DNA of 64,000 nucleotides from Ceriagrion tenellum. Its lineage: Eukaryota > Arthropoda > Insecta > Odonata > Coenagrionidae. How positions within the stretch are numbered: position 1 is the stretch's first letter; each line of letters begins with the position of its first letter. The notes beneath the pieces are model-generated. The model was given only the letters and a program-made list of their open reading frames with translations, ran no database searches and was not told the origin of the DNA. Position numbers and translations under genes: made by a program. Location of the stretch: positions 73,545,496-73,609,495 of the forward strand of contig OY720641.1 of NCBI GenBank assembly GCA_963169105.1, read 5' to 3'. Positions 23,915-34,838 of the stretch are shown piece by piece.

Positions 23915-24172
23915 CTAGAAGTAAAAGGATTTTTCTAGTCGGATTTTATTTCCATGGCTATGGTATTTGTGCCATTTTTCTGTACTAACCTCCTTTGGGC
24001 ATCTAATATATGGATCATCTAAGACCTCATTAATAGGCTTTGTGAATGAAGTATTTTTATGGAAAATTCGTTTAGAATCACATGAAGGAGTCAGGCCAGG
24101 GATACTGCTTGCATTTTGCCTCCAAAATGAATCACAAGGCTCATTTGTGTAGAGGGGGTATCTCTTCTCCAT
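23915..24172 (-). CDS. SPAG8: SPAG8-like protein, last coding exon
   Basis: Minus strand, after acceptor CCTTTTCAG, phase 0, 85 residues to TAG (23917-23915). It reads MEKRYPLYTNEPCDSFW, then IPGLT, then FHKNTSFTKPI. The spacing of Y-x(2)-EP-x(3)-FW, PG-[VL]-[ST], F-[RH]-KN-x-SF-x-P is what I recognise from the C-terminus of SPAG8, a microtubule inner protein of sperm and ciliary doublets. A donor-like AAGGAG|GTTAGT (23989-23988) inside the exon would allow a different C-terminus; simple read-through to TAG is preferred because the frame stays open. Upstream neighbour exon is 28640-28800. The initial ATG is internal in this model; identification is from memory of the family, not a search. Confidence 0.68.
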   Translation of the reverse strand: MEKRYPLYTNEPCDSFWRQNASSIPGLTPSCDSKRIFHKNTSFTKPINEVLDDPYIRCPKEVSTEKWHKYHSHGNKIRLEKSFYF

Positions 24173-24669
24173 CTGAAAAGGAATATTATTCATTGCAGTA
24201 ATATTCTGTATGCAATATTTTGAATGCTATGATATATCTATGTAGTCCTCATTCAGCTTTGTTGTTTACATATTTATAAATTTAACTCATAACTTATACA
24301 TAACTCTTTTACAAATATAAAACTAATATAACTGGTTACATATAGTGTACAAACTCAAATGTATTTAGACAATGTCAAAAGTAACTCCAGTGCTTACCAT
24401 AATTTTAAAATGGGTGTCTGAAATTTGCAGAATTTGGACTGAATATAGCTTTCATTAAGTAAGGCAATTATTTTCCTGTCTAAACCAAGGAGATTCTATG
24501 AGGAGAATAGCAAAAGTCTATCATGGGCATAGCGAAGGGGAGGTGTAGCTGCTCTCCCCCTATATAAAGTACGTATATGAAAGTACTTGACAAGAACGTG
24601 GAATGAGATGTATGCAGGGAAAATTAACCTTGTGATTAATTAGTTTTGGAATCCCTTAAATATGGCAAT

Positions 24670-25135
24670 GCATCGATCTACCTGTGTATGGAAAAAAATA
24701 TAATACAAAGAAAAGCTGCATGGCTACGTGGGAACTTTAAGTATTTCACAGCTTTTAAAGGGATTAAGGTGGGAGCCTCTAGAGACTCGGGAAGTTACAT
24801 GCTAGGCTTAGGTTGCTTGAGAAATTCTGAAATGGTGTGTTACAAAGCGACATAGAGAATATTATCATGACGCATCAATTCTACATCTCTAGGTCTGACA
24901 GAAGGGATAAAATAAAAGAGATAAGTTTCCGAACAGATAGGTACAAAAACTCGTTCATTCCTCGCGCAATCAGTGACCACAATAAAACCTGAGCTCCACT
25001 AAATACACTCCCATAATACATGTCACTATTTCTCCTCCCAAAACCTTATCCCTTACATCTTTACACGGCTGGTGCCCTATCACCCCTGCCACACACCCAT
25101 GTGGCGGTTCACGTGGTAGTATGTAGATGTAGTTG
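24670..25135 (+). pseudogene. CR1/Jockey-type LINE 3' tail, plus-strand copy
   Basis: Reads in the same order as the reverse complement of 38343-38780: AGGGATTAAGGTGGGAGCC, GCTAGGCTTAGGTTGCTTGA, GACATAGAGAATATTATCATGACGC, TCTAGGTCTGAC, then CTCGTTCATTCCTCGC, GAGCTCCACTA and finally GTAGTATGTAGATGTAG at the 3' end. The encoded signature (LRWEPLxTRxLHARLRLL..., Y-N-SRSD, SFIPR) is the ORF2 C-terminus of a CR1/Jockey-group element. Stops and indels are present. Confidence 0.8.
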
Positions 25136-25489
25136 AAAATTAAAAACCTTTGATCATTTGAAATGGAAAAATGTTAATATATGAAGTATCATTCATGAAT
25201 TTTGTGCCACCCCCCCCCCTTTCCACTCTCCTTACCAGTGACATGAATTAATAATTTCTCCTGCTTCCCATTCTTGTTGTTCTGCAGTGTGACATCAGCT
25301 TTTTAAACGAAAAGCTGTGTGCATGACCCCTAAATATAATCCAATTTCGGAAATGTTTTGTATACCTTATTTTCTCATCAATGTGACCATCTGAGACCCT
25401 AAGACCCATGACTTTCAGACATCAATGCAAAATGGGATACCCTAAGCATCCCTTTCCTCACTATTACCTGCTCTAATTTCAATTGTGTG

Positions 25490-25600
25490 AAATTCACAGT
25501 GGAAAAATTATTCCCGTGGACTGCAAATCAAACCCAGATCCCTCTATTTCATGCTGAGTGCTCTAACATTTAAAATGAGAACCTTTAAAAATGTCCAAAG
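25490..25600 (-). mobile_element. tRNA-derived SINE (family B), minus-strand copy
   Basis: On the minus strand: TTAGAGCACTCAGCATG, GGGTTTGATTTGC (a B-box-like stretch), then TTTTTCCACTGTGAATTTCACAC, the same 3' body as at 25700-25840 and 27460-27600. It lies head-to-tail inverted to the 25700 copy. Confidence 0.65.
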
Positions 25601-25689
25601 TAAACACATTTGTGTCTGAAGTTGGGCTTTACACCGTGGACTGTAGCTTAGCGCTCTGGCATAACATGTGTGGTACCTGTGGGGACAAC

Positions 25690-25840
25690 TTGTTCCTGAA
25701 AGCCCCCATGAGATTCACAGTGGAAGAGGATGCCTAGGTAGCTTCATTGGTAAAAGTGCTCTGGGCGGAATCGAGGGATCTGGGTTCGATTCCCAGTCCA
25801 GGTGAATTATTTTTCCACTGTGAATTTCACACAATTTTAA
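25690..25840 (+). mobile_element. tRNA-derived SINE (family B), best-preserved copy
   Basis: Contains an A-box-like TAGCTTCATTGGTAAAAG (about 25738-25755) and a perfect B box GGTTCGATTCC at 25783-25793, with tRNA-like spacing, then CCAGTCCAGGTGAATTATTTTTCCACTGTGAATTTCACAC. The tRNA-like part has no CCA end or clean acceptor stem, and copies recur at 27460 and, inverted, at 25490 and 27395, so it is a SINE rather than a tRNA gene. Confidence 0.8.
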
Positions 25841-26579
25841 CTAGTGGGTGACTCCATTAAAGTTACTATGTGGCTAGTTCCATAGTTCTTTGATAATGTC
25901 CATGTAATCTCCTCAACCAGTGTCCTCTCCATAACCACCATGTAGAGGACTTCTTCATTTATCCTCCTTTACTTTCTTGTACATCCTTTACTCTCCATCA
26001 TGTCTGCCCCTCAAATCCTTTCAATATGCCAACAATGAGCTTTTTTTCCCTTAGCTCAGAGTCAATGTACCTGAACCACACAGCTCTCTGCTCCACATCA
26101 AAATATGCATCCATTAATTTATATCATAATGAGAGGCAAATTTCATTAGCTCTCTCCTTTGAATGAAATCCTCTATCAACAATGCAGTTCTCCAACTATC
26201 ATATTACCTCTAATATGCAACTCATATACCTGATCTTCTACTAATATACTTATAATATACAGCTTATGTACCTTAACTTCTACGAATATACCACTCTATT
26301 ATACTGTTAATGCAGGCAGTTCTCTCTTAAGAATACAAGGACCTCTGGGCCCCAGCCATACCTCTCAACCTATGAAATCAAGCAGATTGGCACTTTTCCA
26401 CAAAATTGAATACACTATGCATTTCAACTCACTGCGTCATCATCAGGTGTCATACAGGTCAAGTACCAGATAAAGACGCTGCGAGTTAGAATGCATTGTA
26501 CATTGCATATTGAACTTTGTGCCTACAGTAAGTGTGAGGTGACCAGGTTGGGAGCTGTAGCAACTCTGAGGCTACATCA

Positions 26580-26725
26580 TTATTGGTTTTTCAACCTTAA
26601 GATTGATTAACTGCAGCTCTCCACCCTTCCCTGTCTAATGTTAGTTTCCTTGCCTCCTGGTATCTCTTCCTATGTAATTTCCCCTTTATTTGGTCCATGA
26701 ACTTGTTCCTGAGTCTTCCTCTGGG
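26580..26725 (-). pseudogene. LINE 3' tail, minus-strand copy
   Basis: On the minus strand: AACAAGTTCATGGACCAAAT, then ACATAGGAAGAGATACCAGG, CATTAGACAGGGAAGG, matching 23490-23590 (AAGTTCATGGACCAAAGAAA, ACATAGGAAGAGATATCAGG, CATTAGATAGGGAAGG) in order. Only about 150 bp of the ORF2 end remain. Confidence 0.75.
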
Positions 26726-27394
26726 GACTAATCCCTTTATTTTTACTCCCTATATCCCCTTTATTTTAATCCCTTTATCGGGGACTTATCCCTTCAATTA
26801 TGTTCTTGACTAACCGAATGTGCCTCAGAGTACATCCAAAACTTCGTCAAGTCATTTCGATATCCATCACAATACATGACTCATGGCCGCAGAGACTAAA
26901 CTGAAGTTTGCCTATTTGGCTTGGGCATGTACGGAAAACAACAAGCCTGATGGGCTCGGAGTACCTTCTCTTGAGCTGAGTATGCTTTACGGCATATGGC
27001 CTCCTTTAGGGACCTCTGGAGGCACCCTTAAAGAAGAAGTCAAAACATTTTTCTGGGGAGGAAGGAGAAGGTAGAAAAGGGGGAGAGGGCCTCTAAGAGA
27101 ATGTTACCTCAGGCCCCCAACCAGCAAGGCACCAAGAAGAATTGGTGGCTTGGTTGACTCCTACCACCTATTCTTCTCGGTGTATGTGACCTCAGTTGTC
27201 CTTCAACAGTGTCATCCTAGATAACTGTCCTCCAATAAATATCCATCCTCCAACCCTCCAATAAAAATCCATATTTCATTCACAGTAACTGTGTGTCATC
27301 TCAGGAATACTCCTCCTAAACTCATAAAAACAATTTCAAAGAACCACGGAAATAGTGGCGCAGTTTCTTCAACGGAGTCACCTGCTAGTGATCA

Positions 27395-27605
27395 TACAAT
27401 TGTGTGAAATTCACAGTGGAAAAATCTTTTGCCTGAACTGGGAATCAAACTGATCTTGCTCCTTAAAGCCCCCCATGAGATTCACAGTAGAAGAGGATGC
27501 GTGGATAGCTTAATTGGTTAGAGCACTCAGGGAAATTGATGGATCTTGGTTTGATTCCCAGTCCAGGTGAATGATTTTTCCACTGTAAATTTCACACTAT
27601 TTTAA
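27395..27605. mobile_element. Inverted pair of family B SINEs
   Basis: 27395-27450 carries the SINE tail on the minus strand (GTGTGAAATTCACAGTGGAAAAAT then CTGGGAATCAAAC). Immediately after, at 27463-27600, a plus-strand copy runs from CCCCCATGAGATTCACAG through TAGCTTAATTGGTTAGAGCAC (A box) and GGTTTGATTCC (B box) to CCACTGTAAATTTCACAC. The arrangement suggests one copy inserted into another. Confidence 0.7.
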
Positions 27606-28011
27606 TAAAAAATAGTCCTCCCCTCACTGCTTTCAAAATGAAATACTATAACATATTACTTTTAGGTTCTTAATGTTGTATTTCCATACATAAATCATGA
27701 ATTTGTACATTTGAATTTGTAATTTAATTGTCTGTATTACTTTGCCCTATAATTTGCATGCTTATTTACTGCTTTGTAATGTATACATCCATGTGAAATT
27801 TGATGTCTGTATTACCTACTGCTATCATATTTGTTTTAATACTTTCTATTAATGATTAAGCTCATACAACTATGTTTATTGTTCATGTTCTTAAGTGGCA
27901 TGCCCCCAGGACAATAAATGAATATTCTATTCTATGAAGTCAAAACTTTATGCCCAGTAGGTTCTGGAGGGCTTTATCCCCTTGACCCCTCTGTATATAC
28001 CCCACAGTTAC

Positions 28012-28400
28012 CATCTACATCTATTTACTACCCTGCGAGCCGCCGCATGGGTGTGTGGGAGGGGGCGTAAGGACACCAGCCGTAACGACACCATAAAGAT
28101 GTAAGGGATAAGGATTTGGAAGGTGAAAGGTGACACATGTCATGGGAGTGTATTGAGTGAAGCGCCATTTTTATTGTGTTTGCTTATTGCGTGCAGAAAG
28201 AAAGAGTTTTTGTACCTATCTTTTTGCCTTGTATCTTTCTTATTTTATTGCTTCTATCTGACCTAGAGATGTAGTGAGACGTCATGATAATATTCTCTGT
28301 GTCTTTCTGAAGTACATCAGTTCTGAATTTCTCAAGCAAACTAAGCCTAGTGTGTAGCCTCCCAGTCTTTAGCGGTTCCCAACCTAACCTCTCTATTCAC
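28012..28400 (-). pseudogene. CR1/Jockey-type LINE 3' tail, minus-strand copy
   Basis: CATCTACATCTATTTACTACCCTG...GCCGCATGGGTGTGTGG at its plus-strand left edge matches 38345-38400, and CTAGAGATGTAGTGAGACGTCATGATAATATTCTCT...AAGCCTAGTGTGTAG matches 38570-38660. Same orientation as the long copy at 38343-41345 and opposite to 24670-25135. Confidence 0.8.
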
Positions 28401-28639
28401 CTCAACAAAAAAGTGTAATAAAACTTGTAGACTCTCAGAAGCGGAGAATCTCATGTATACTTAGTTACTGAGGGCAAATAAAATGCTAATTACTGGGTAA
28501 AGGCACCAGAAGACCCTCGGAGGGACATCAGGAAGCACTCAGACTCTTTGTCCCACCTCTCTTGTATGCTTTCCTATCCTAAGCAAGATTCCCTTCACAA
28601 GCAAGTGCCACCAAGTTTTGCTACCCACATACCACCCAC

Positions 28640-28800
28640 CTCTTTTTCACGCTCTTTTTTCTGTGAGCATTTTAGCTGGTTAAAGTTTCCTTTGTACTCA
28701 GTTGTCAATTCAGAGACAGTTTCTTCCTCTGTCAATTTTTGGGAGAGTTCTTTTTTTGACTCTTGATGAAAAAATATCTGATATAATTTTCTGCGGCTAC
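28640..28800 (-). CDS. SPAG8: SPAG8-like protein, middle exon
   Basis: Minus-strand exon between acceptor TCATTGCAG and donor AAAGAG|GTGGGT. Two leading bases GT complete a Gly with the preceding exon, and 53 whole codons follow, ending in phase 0 as the next exon requires. It reads SRRKLYQIFFHQESKKELSQ, a charged helical stretch, then TTEYKGNF, ending KKEREKE. The basic R-x-K/R-x(3)-L-x(3)-[HF]HQ pattern is where SPAG8 has a similar helical segment before its C-terminal motifs. It lies only 81 bp from the preceding exon. Note this exon is antisense to an open frame on the plus strand, which is a shadow. Confidence 0.62.
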
Positions 28801-28881
28801 CTGCAATGATTTTTGTCTGGTAAATGTAACATTTAGGGCAATCAAAGTAATGGTTATATATTTATGTTTTTAAGTACCCAC

Positions 28882-29045
28882 CAATGCGCTGAACATCTAC
28901 TGACTTTGAAGGAATAACATAAGCCTCTCTAGAAGATGTTTGGGGCATTTTCCAATTTTTTATCTCCTCCACATCTGAGATGATCCATGTGTGATCATTG
29001 GTTTTGCTATGAGGCCTATCTCCACAGGGAGTCGGGATCATGTTC
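28882..29045 (-). CDS. SPAG8: SPAG8-like protein, upstream exon (5' part of gene not found)
   Basis: Minus strand, acceptor GCCTATAG, then one base plus 54 codons plus one base, ending CAGCGCATTG|GTGGGT (donor 28881-28880). Reads NMIPTPCGDRPHSK, then NDHTWIISDVEE, TSSREAYVIP and DVQRIG. The SSREAYxxP stretch followed by a basic exon fits the central part of SPAG8. Phase matches the next exon exactly. The upstream exons, including the usual NW-E-E-RAT-type motif near the start of the conserved part, were not found with confidence before about 31 kb. Family assignment rests on three consecutive phase-consistent exons. Confidence 0.6.
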
Positions 29046-29101
29046 CTATAGGCATACAATGCATGGGAAGAGCAAAGTTACAAAGCAAGTACACAACTTA
29101 A

Positions 29102-29477
29102 TTACCTGAATATAAGATCCCCCTTTTTTCCCAAAAAATATGATTCTAAAGTGGGGGGGGGTCTTATCCCCCCCCCCCACTTTTGTACCAGGATAAGACA
29201 GAGGGGGTACCCATACTGATATATAAAGTTATGTAACACGAAATTTAACACGACACTATTTGAAATTCTAAGCACCTTCAAACTCATCGAAAAACAAATT
29301 TGACCTTCATACAGAGTTTACACACTCAAATCATCAAAACGAAGTCTTAAAAGATTTACCAGCTCATCATGCAGCCTTAATGATGCTCTGATTGGCCCTC
29401 CCTCCTGTTTTATATATTTCATGGAATTTGAGCCTCAAAAGTCTTATTTGTTGGGGGGATGTCTTATATTCAGGTAA
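29102..29477. mobile_element. MITE with 16-bp TIRs and a poly-G/poly-C hairpin
   Basis: Left TIR TTACCTGAATATAAGA (29102-29117) and right TCTTATATTCAGGTAA (29462-29477) are exact inverted repeats, both followed internally by C/G-rich runs. At about 29148-29184 a run of nine G and a run of thirteen C flank TCTTAT, between AAAGT and ACTTT arms, giving a long potential hairpin. No coding capacity. It lies just upstream of the SPAG8-like exon on the transcribed strand. Class uncertain, Tc1/mariner or pogo-like. Confidence 0.75.
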
Positions 29478-31573
29478 ATACGGCACTATCATCTGATATG
29501 CCAAGGGACCAAATTGAGCTCCATATATTTCCATAACTTCCTGATTTACCAAGACTATTTAACTACAGGCTGTATAGATTACATTTCTTAGGGTATTGAA
29601 TGAATTAAAATTGATGAAAACTTCAAGGTTATGAATTCTTAGTGCTGGTCATTTCTGCCTTCTTTTTTGAATATGTACTCAAATAAACTATGTTTCTTTC
29701 CATATTAATGGTGATTTGAGGGGACTTTAATCCTCACACTAATCTTTACCATGTAATGTGGTGATCTAATCACGCATCAGAAAAATTTATAACAATCTAT
29801 TGTCTCACCTAATGCCATGATTTGCTAACTCCATAATTGAAGTAATCGACATTTTTGGCTAATATCATTTTTTATCATTTTGATAAAAATATCATGGCTA
29901 AATATTCAAGTTATAAACCAAAAATACCCAAAGACTCATTTCTCCAGTTGCTGGTTTTACTTTGCAACCATAATGCCCAAGCTGGTCTGACCTTAGTAAA
30001 AATTCCCACATGATATGTTGTAGCAATAGGGTCAACTTGAAGTACCAATGCTAGTTAACTATTTACCATAATTAATTAATAAATAAATTAACTATAATTA
30101 AATTAAATTAATGAATTAACTATACCATTAATTACTTGTAGTGAATACTTATATTCACCAGAATACAAGTGTTCTCTCCTGTTTTTCTATTTAATTGAGG
30201 TTAGCACTTTAAGATTACGTTTAGACTTGTAGGCCCAAGCTCCAAGTCAGCAGTTGGCTCTTCCTCCTCCAATCAATAATTATGGATTAACTGAGAAATG
30301 GTTCCATTCTAAGCATGCCTCTCAAATCCATGCTCCTTTATATAAAGAGAAGTCGCCTCATATGCAGCCGTATGATAATCAATACCCATTGAAAAATAAA
30401 TGACATGGGTAAGAACCATTCGAGCACGTGGTAACAAGCTATATGCTTCATAATGGATTTTTACAATTAATGACATGATTTATACCCCAATACACTACAT
30501 GGAAAATTCGATAATCATTCAAAAAAAGTTACCTTTGTGTAATTTACATCGAATAAGTTGCAATCTTGATGTTTTTTAAAAGGCTTATTACGAAATTCCC
30601 ACCATTTGAAATCAATACTGGTGGTTGGGAACGACACGACACATTTGCCGGCGGTCTCTTTCGGGCTTTAGGTTTACGAATCTTTCTGTTTACTTTGTTA
30701 CCATGGCCACTGGATTCTGGGTTCTTTGGAAGGCTTAATGCGTTTAAAAGCGCTTTGTTCTTGCGTGAAAAGACGCAGTATGTATTTCACGGCCACGGCT
30801 GTTCGTGCTGATACGTCGCGTCGCCGGAGCGTCCTTTATTCTTGCATTTTATTGTCATTCGGCGGACACTACTAGCGAAAGGCATTAGCAGATGAAATAA
30901 ATTTTAATCCAAGAGATAGAAACGATAAGTGTGTGCAGTTATCGCTAGTCTTGCGATCATTTTAATGCGATCGGATTACCGCTAGCGATAGACGTGGGCA
31001 CTCTTTTCTCTATTTCATTTCTCTATTATCCTTGGACGTGGGAAGAAAATCATTGCAAAAACCCCTATCATTGGACGCAAGTGCTCGAATGCTCTGCGTC
31101 AAACACGCACCTATTTAAATTTATGCTCAGTCGTTGATCGATGCGGGTTTGATTGGAAATAAATGCTTGTAGAAATGGCAATTTCTACATTCACAATTTC
31201 AAATGAGACAGACGTGCGAGCTTTACAATTAAAAAAAACATCCATTTTAATTTGTTTTTAAAATCATCCCGAATACCCGCCGGTTACAATCCTGACGAGT
31301 GCCGAATGTCTGAGTGGCTAATACGGGAAAGCTCTCCTGTTACGAAAATTCAGCCAGATTTATATTTGGTACAGGCTTTTGTTAAAAATGGCTGAATCCA
31401 CACTGTAAATTCTTCTGCTTCCATTTGTATAAAATTTGTATACTACTATATAAGGTAGGCCATTGCACCTGTCACGTGTGATGTATACTGGATTGTATTT
31501 TCGGCGGGCGACCTCTGCAGCCATTGCAAAGAGGCAGTTTTTCTAAAGTAATTTGAATTTCTACGGTGAAGAG
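29478..31573. other. Intergenic space between SPAG8-like (-) and THAP (+) loci
   Basis: 29500-30500 is AT-rich and holds nothing I recognise. 30600-31100 is richer in CG (for example GTCGCGTCGCCGGAGCG near 30815-30830), and 31480 has an E-box CACGTG. This could hold divergent promoters for the two flanking genes, but no first exon of the SPAG8-like gene was resolved. Confidence 0.3.
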
Positions 31574-31708
31574 ATGATGCCTTTTTTGTGCAGTCTTAGG
31601 ATGTTGCCATAGCTATGGTAAACGCCAGAGAAGAGTGAAGTATTTTCGTCTTCCTAAGCATTTGGAAAGGAGAAGTAAGTGGATTTACGCATGCCGATTA
31701 GGGAACAG
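31574..31708 (+). pseudogene. THAP zinc-finger protein, first coding exon with a 1-bp frameshift
   Basis: The frame from 31587 reads CAVLGC, then CHSYGKRQRRVKYFRLPKHL and WIYACRLGN, ending in a good donor AACAG|GTGAAT (31709). This is the first half of a THAP domain (C2CH zinc-dependent DNA-binding fold): the C-x4-C pair, the [KR]-[YF]-F-R-[LF]-P core and the helix W-I-x-AC-R. The remaining C-x2-H half must be in a later exon. Tandem ATGs at 31574 and 31577 are one base out of frame: the intervening T run (31582-31587) has six Ts where five would join MMP-F to the domain. Either an indel/assembly homopolymer error, a pseudogene, or a splice acceptor at TTTTTTGTGCAG (ending 31593) with another upstream exon. 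THAP also occurs in P-element transposases. Confidence 0.7.
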
Positions 31709-34700
31709 GTGAATATTCTGTATCTGAGTACTCACTAACGATATTTCCTCTCTGATGAAACTTAGCCGATAATGATCCAGTTGGGGGTCCCCATGCATCC
31801 ATTAGTTCTTCAATAACTCGATGATCAAAGATTCACCATACCGTTAATTGCCAACAAAACTTGGGGTATTTTTTGTTATCTGATTAACAGCAGTTATCAT
31901 AGCTCGCAGCCAAGGGTAATGGCATCATCTGTTAATCACTTTCTTCATTTTTAGAGCATAGTTTATTTCAATAAGCGTACAATATTAATATTAATCTAAA
32001 CTTAGCATAGAGATATGGTTAGTCTAGTACTAACGAATCATTTTAGGTTTTGTATAAGAAGTTATTAGAGTTGATAGGTACGTGGGTATATACTATGATC
32101 CAACCTAATTCTATCTTCATTGAAATTTCAGTTAAAAAACAATGATACTTTTTGGTGTTACACTTCCTTTTATTAAATAACGGGAAAATTTTGATTACCT
32201 GTCAAAGCTGAAAATTCATGGTTAAAGTAATCATCTCAGTAGCAGAGTAGTAATACAAAGATTAATCGTATAAAAGTTGACTTAGTTGATATATTGGCTA
32301 TTTCTATCTTATTAAATAGTGGTACTTACTTAGTTAAATGCTACTTAGGTATGATTAATAATCGTTATTTAAATCAATATCCTCGTGCTTTCCTTACGAC
32401 TAATTTTTAATGAAGATTAGCCCTTGATTTCATCAACCACTTCTTCAGTCATTGCTGAAGTATTCTAACATTTCCTAGGCACCTGATGATATCTTATGCA
32501 AATTCTGAATTGCTATTTTAAACAACTGTATCTATCAACAATGTAAAATCTTCCTCGCATTCTTTTTTATTAATATTCTGTATTACCATGGTAAAATCAT
32601 TTTAAAAATTGGATGTTAGGCATTCTACGCCCGGCAGAATTCACGAATTATCACATACTTTTGCTGAATCATAAACTGCACATATTTCTTGATCTAACTT
32701 CTTTATGAGTTTCCATAAAAGTTTCATGTCTTAATCCCTATGGACATAATATAATAACCTTCCTATCTGAACATATACTTTTGTCTTGCATTTCATGATG
32801 AAGATAGGAGTCGATTAAGTATACACGAGGCATTATTCCATCACAAATTTAAATTCAACAGTTAATTTTCATGGTTTAATATAAATTTGATGGTTGGGCA
32901 ACATTTAATACCTAGATATATTAACATTTTCTACCCTTAGCTTATCTAATTAAAAAAAGATTGGGTTTTATGGCTTCGGAGAAGACACTTCATCTTGAGA
33001 TACGGTGGTAATTAATTCTCTTCCTTGCGTCGCCAAGCCTCTTATCTTTAATCGCATTTGATGTGAAAAAATCTGTAGAAATTATGAGAGATATTTTTAT
33101 TTGGCTAAAGGTAGTTCCGTCAGCGTCGTCAGTAGGAGGGAAGGTAAAGTTCTGTGTTACCTAATACAGAACTTAAAGGGAAGGAACTCATGGGCGCCGC
33201 TAATCCGTACTATTTACCCTTCCTTCCATTTCTACTCGGCCCACTCAACGCACAGGGGGCTGAAAAGATGGCCAAAAATCCAAATTCCAAAGGGCTATCG
33301 GACCATGTGAAACAGAATAGATTTTCTTTTCAAACTACTATTATAGCAACTTGGGAGGTCCTCTACAATATACATAAACTGTTGGAAAATCGCCATAAAT
33401 AAGTTCATGGCTGAATAGCGTGTGATGATACTCACTGTATTCCCATTAGCTGGCGCGCAAGGCTGGACCACGCCGCGCAATCAAAATACTGAGTTAATTT
33501 TCGACGTCGCCGATGGTCGCAGACTTTCTCAACGGATTCGCATCCTAGAAGCCTCAGTGAATCTCGTGATGGAAGTTACTTACGGTTCTTCCGTGTCCCT
33601 CGAAATTATTTTTACACCCAAAGTAGAAAATCAGTGTCAAATAGGGTCCGCCATTTTGTCCTATGGAAAGAGCAAATATCCCTCAATGTCATTTTAAATT
33701 AAGCCATGTCAAAAAAAGGTCAGTCCTTTGAAATGGTATAACTTTTTATTCCATTTTGATTGTACATTAGCCTCTTCATTGTGGAGATTTTCATCGAATA
33801 CTAAATTCTGGCTTTTTTTGCATATTTTATTCAATTTATAGCCATAGAATATTGTTAATGCTCCTGATGTATGAAAATTGAAATCACATTGGGTGGACGT
33901 TTGGATACAATCTTTAAGTGAATATCAATCTCAAATCGCTCTGTCCTCTCTGTATACGCTTAGACTTACAAAAGCGGGCGAAATTTCCTATCTTTTAACA
34001 CTTTCGTCACGTATTATCCAGAGCAGGGCAAATAGAAAAGTTGCCGTAGTGTCCCATGCCGTCACACCTGTAACACTTTCCTCTGCGATCTTCCTTTAAT
34101 TTCTGCGTACTACTATTCCCCCTTCGTGGTTTAAAGCATTTCTTTAATAAGTTCGCACTGTATCCATTGTATCCATTCTATGCCTCTAACCTGTAGTTCC
34201 AGGGGGAAGAAGCGGAGCCAACATGACGAGTGACAGACGTATTGAAAGTAAAATCGCGAGGGAATCTTTCTCTAAATCCAGCTCACAGCACCGCGACTAT
34301 TTCACTTGTCCAACTAGACGGACGAGAGCTGTTAAAAAAAAACCGGGAAAACTTGTAAAATAATTATTTCAGATTACTTACAACTTATTGGTCCTTATAT
34401 CGTTGTACGTACTTTCCTTAACTAGAGAAACATTTTTTCCAGGGGTGTTTCCACTTCGCCAGGCAGTCCTGGAGTGCTTCTTAGGGTATCTCCCTTTCCT
34501 GTGCCGAATTCTCTTTAATGTCGTCAATCGCGTCAAAATGACGTTTTGAAGCACTGGCGGACTAATGGACCTTGGACAATTTCAAACTCTGTAAGAATAT
34601 TAACAAGGATTCGAGTCCAACCTCTGTGATTTTTCTCTATTAAGGACACGGGTATTTGTGGTGTCCTGAATTGGTGTGTAAGATTATGATTTATTAAAAG

Positions 34701-34785
34701 ATTCTAAGCGATATAAATACTGATGACGATGGCTATTCAGGTGTCCAAGCCAGAATTCAGCGGAAGCTAGAGTAAACAGATACGG

Positions 34786-34838
34786 CGTATATGTGATTCA
34801 TTATGACGGAAGTGAACCTATGCATAGTTACTACATTA
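34786..34838 (+). repeat. 53-bp direct repeat, left copy
   Basis: CGTATATGTGATTCATTATG...CATAGTTACTACATTA here recurs at 37300-37352 with a single substitution (TGCATA versus TACATA). The 2.46 kb between could be a lost or inserted element, or the two could be sites of one dispersed repeat. Confidence 0.9.

Larger units (their letters stand above)
24173..28639 (-). other. SPAG8-like intron, 4.5 kb, phase 0, repeat-filled
   Basis: GTGGGT donor at 28639 and CCTTTTCAG acceptor ending at 24173 (minus strand). It has collected two LINE 3' tails in opposite orientations, a second LINE family fragment and at least four SINE copies, which accounts for its length compared with the 81-bp neighbouring intron. 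Confidence 0.6.

Noticed and set aside
25738..25803. tRNA gene on the plus strand
   Set aside because: A and B boxes are good, but there is no clean cloverleaf acceptor stem, and the same unit with the same 3' body recurs at 27463 and inverted at 25490 and 27395, so it is a SINE.
30240..30300. Possible upstream SPAG8-like exon (minus strand, acidic stretch resembling the WEE-x-AT motif)
   Set aside because: A stop codon lies directly before the match, no acceptor is available and Trp is not in the right frame; probably coincidence.
30560..30830. Candidate first exon of the SPAG8-like gene on the minus strand, ending CCATG|GTAACA
   Set aside because: A frame is open but without a start codon, and the residues do not match the expected N-terminal part.
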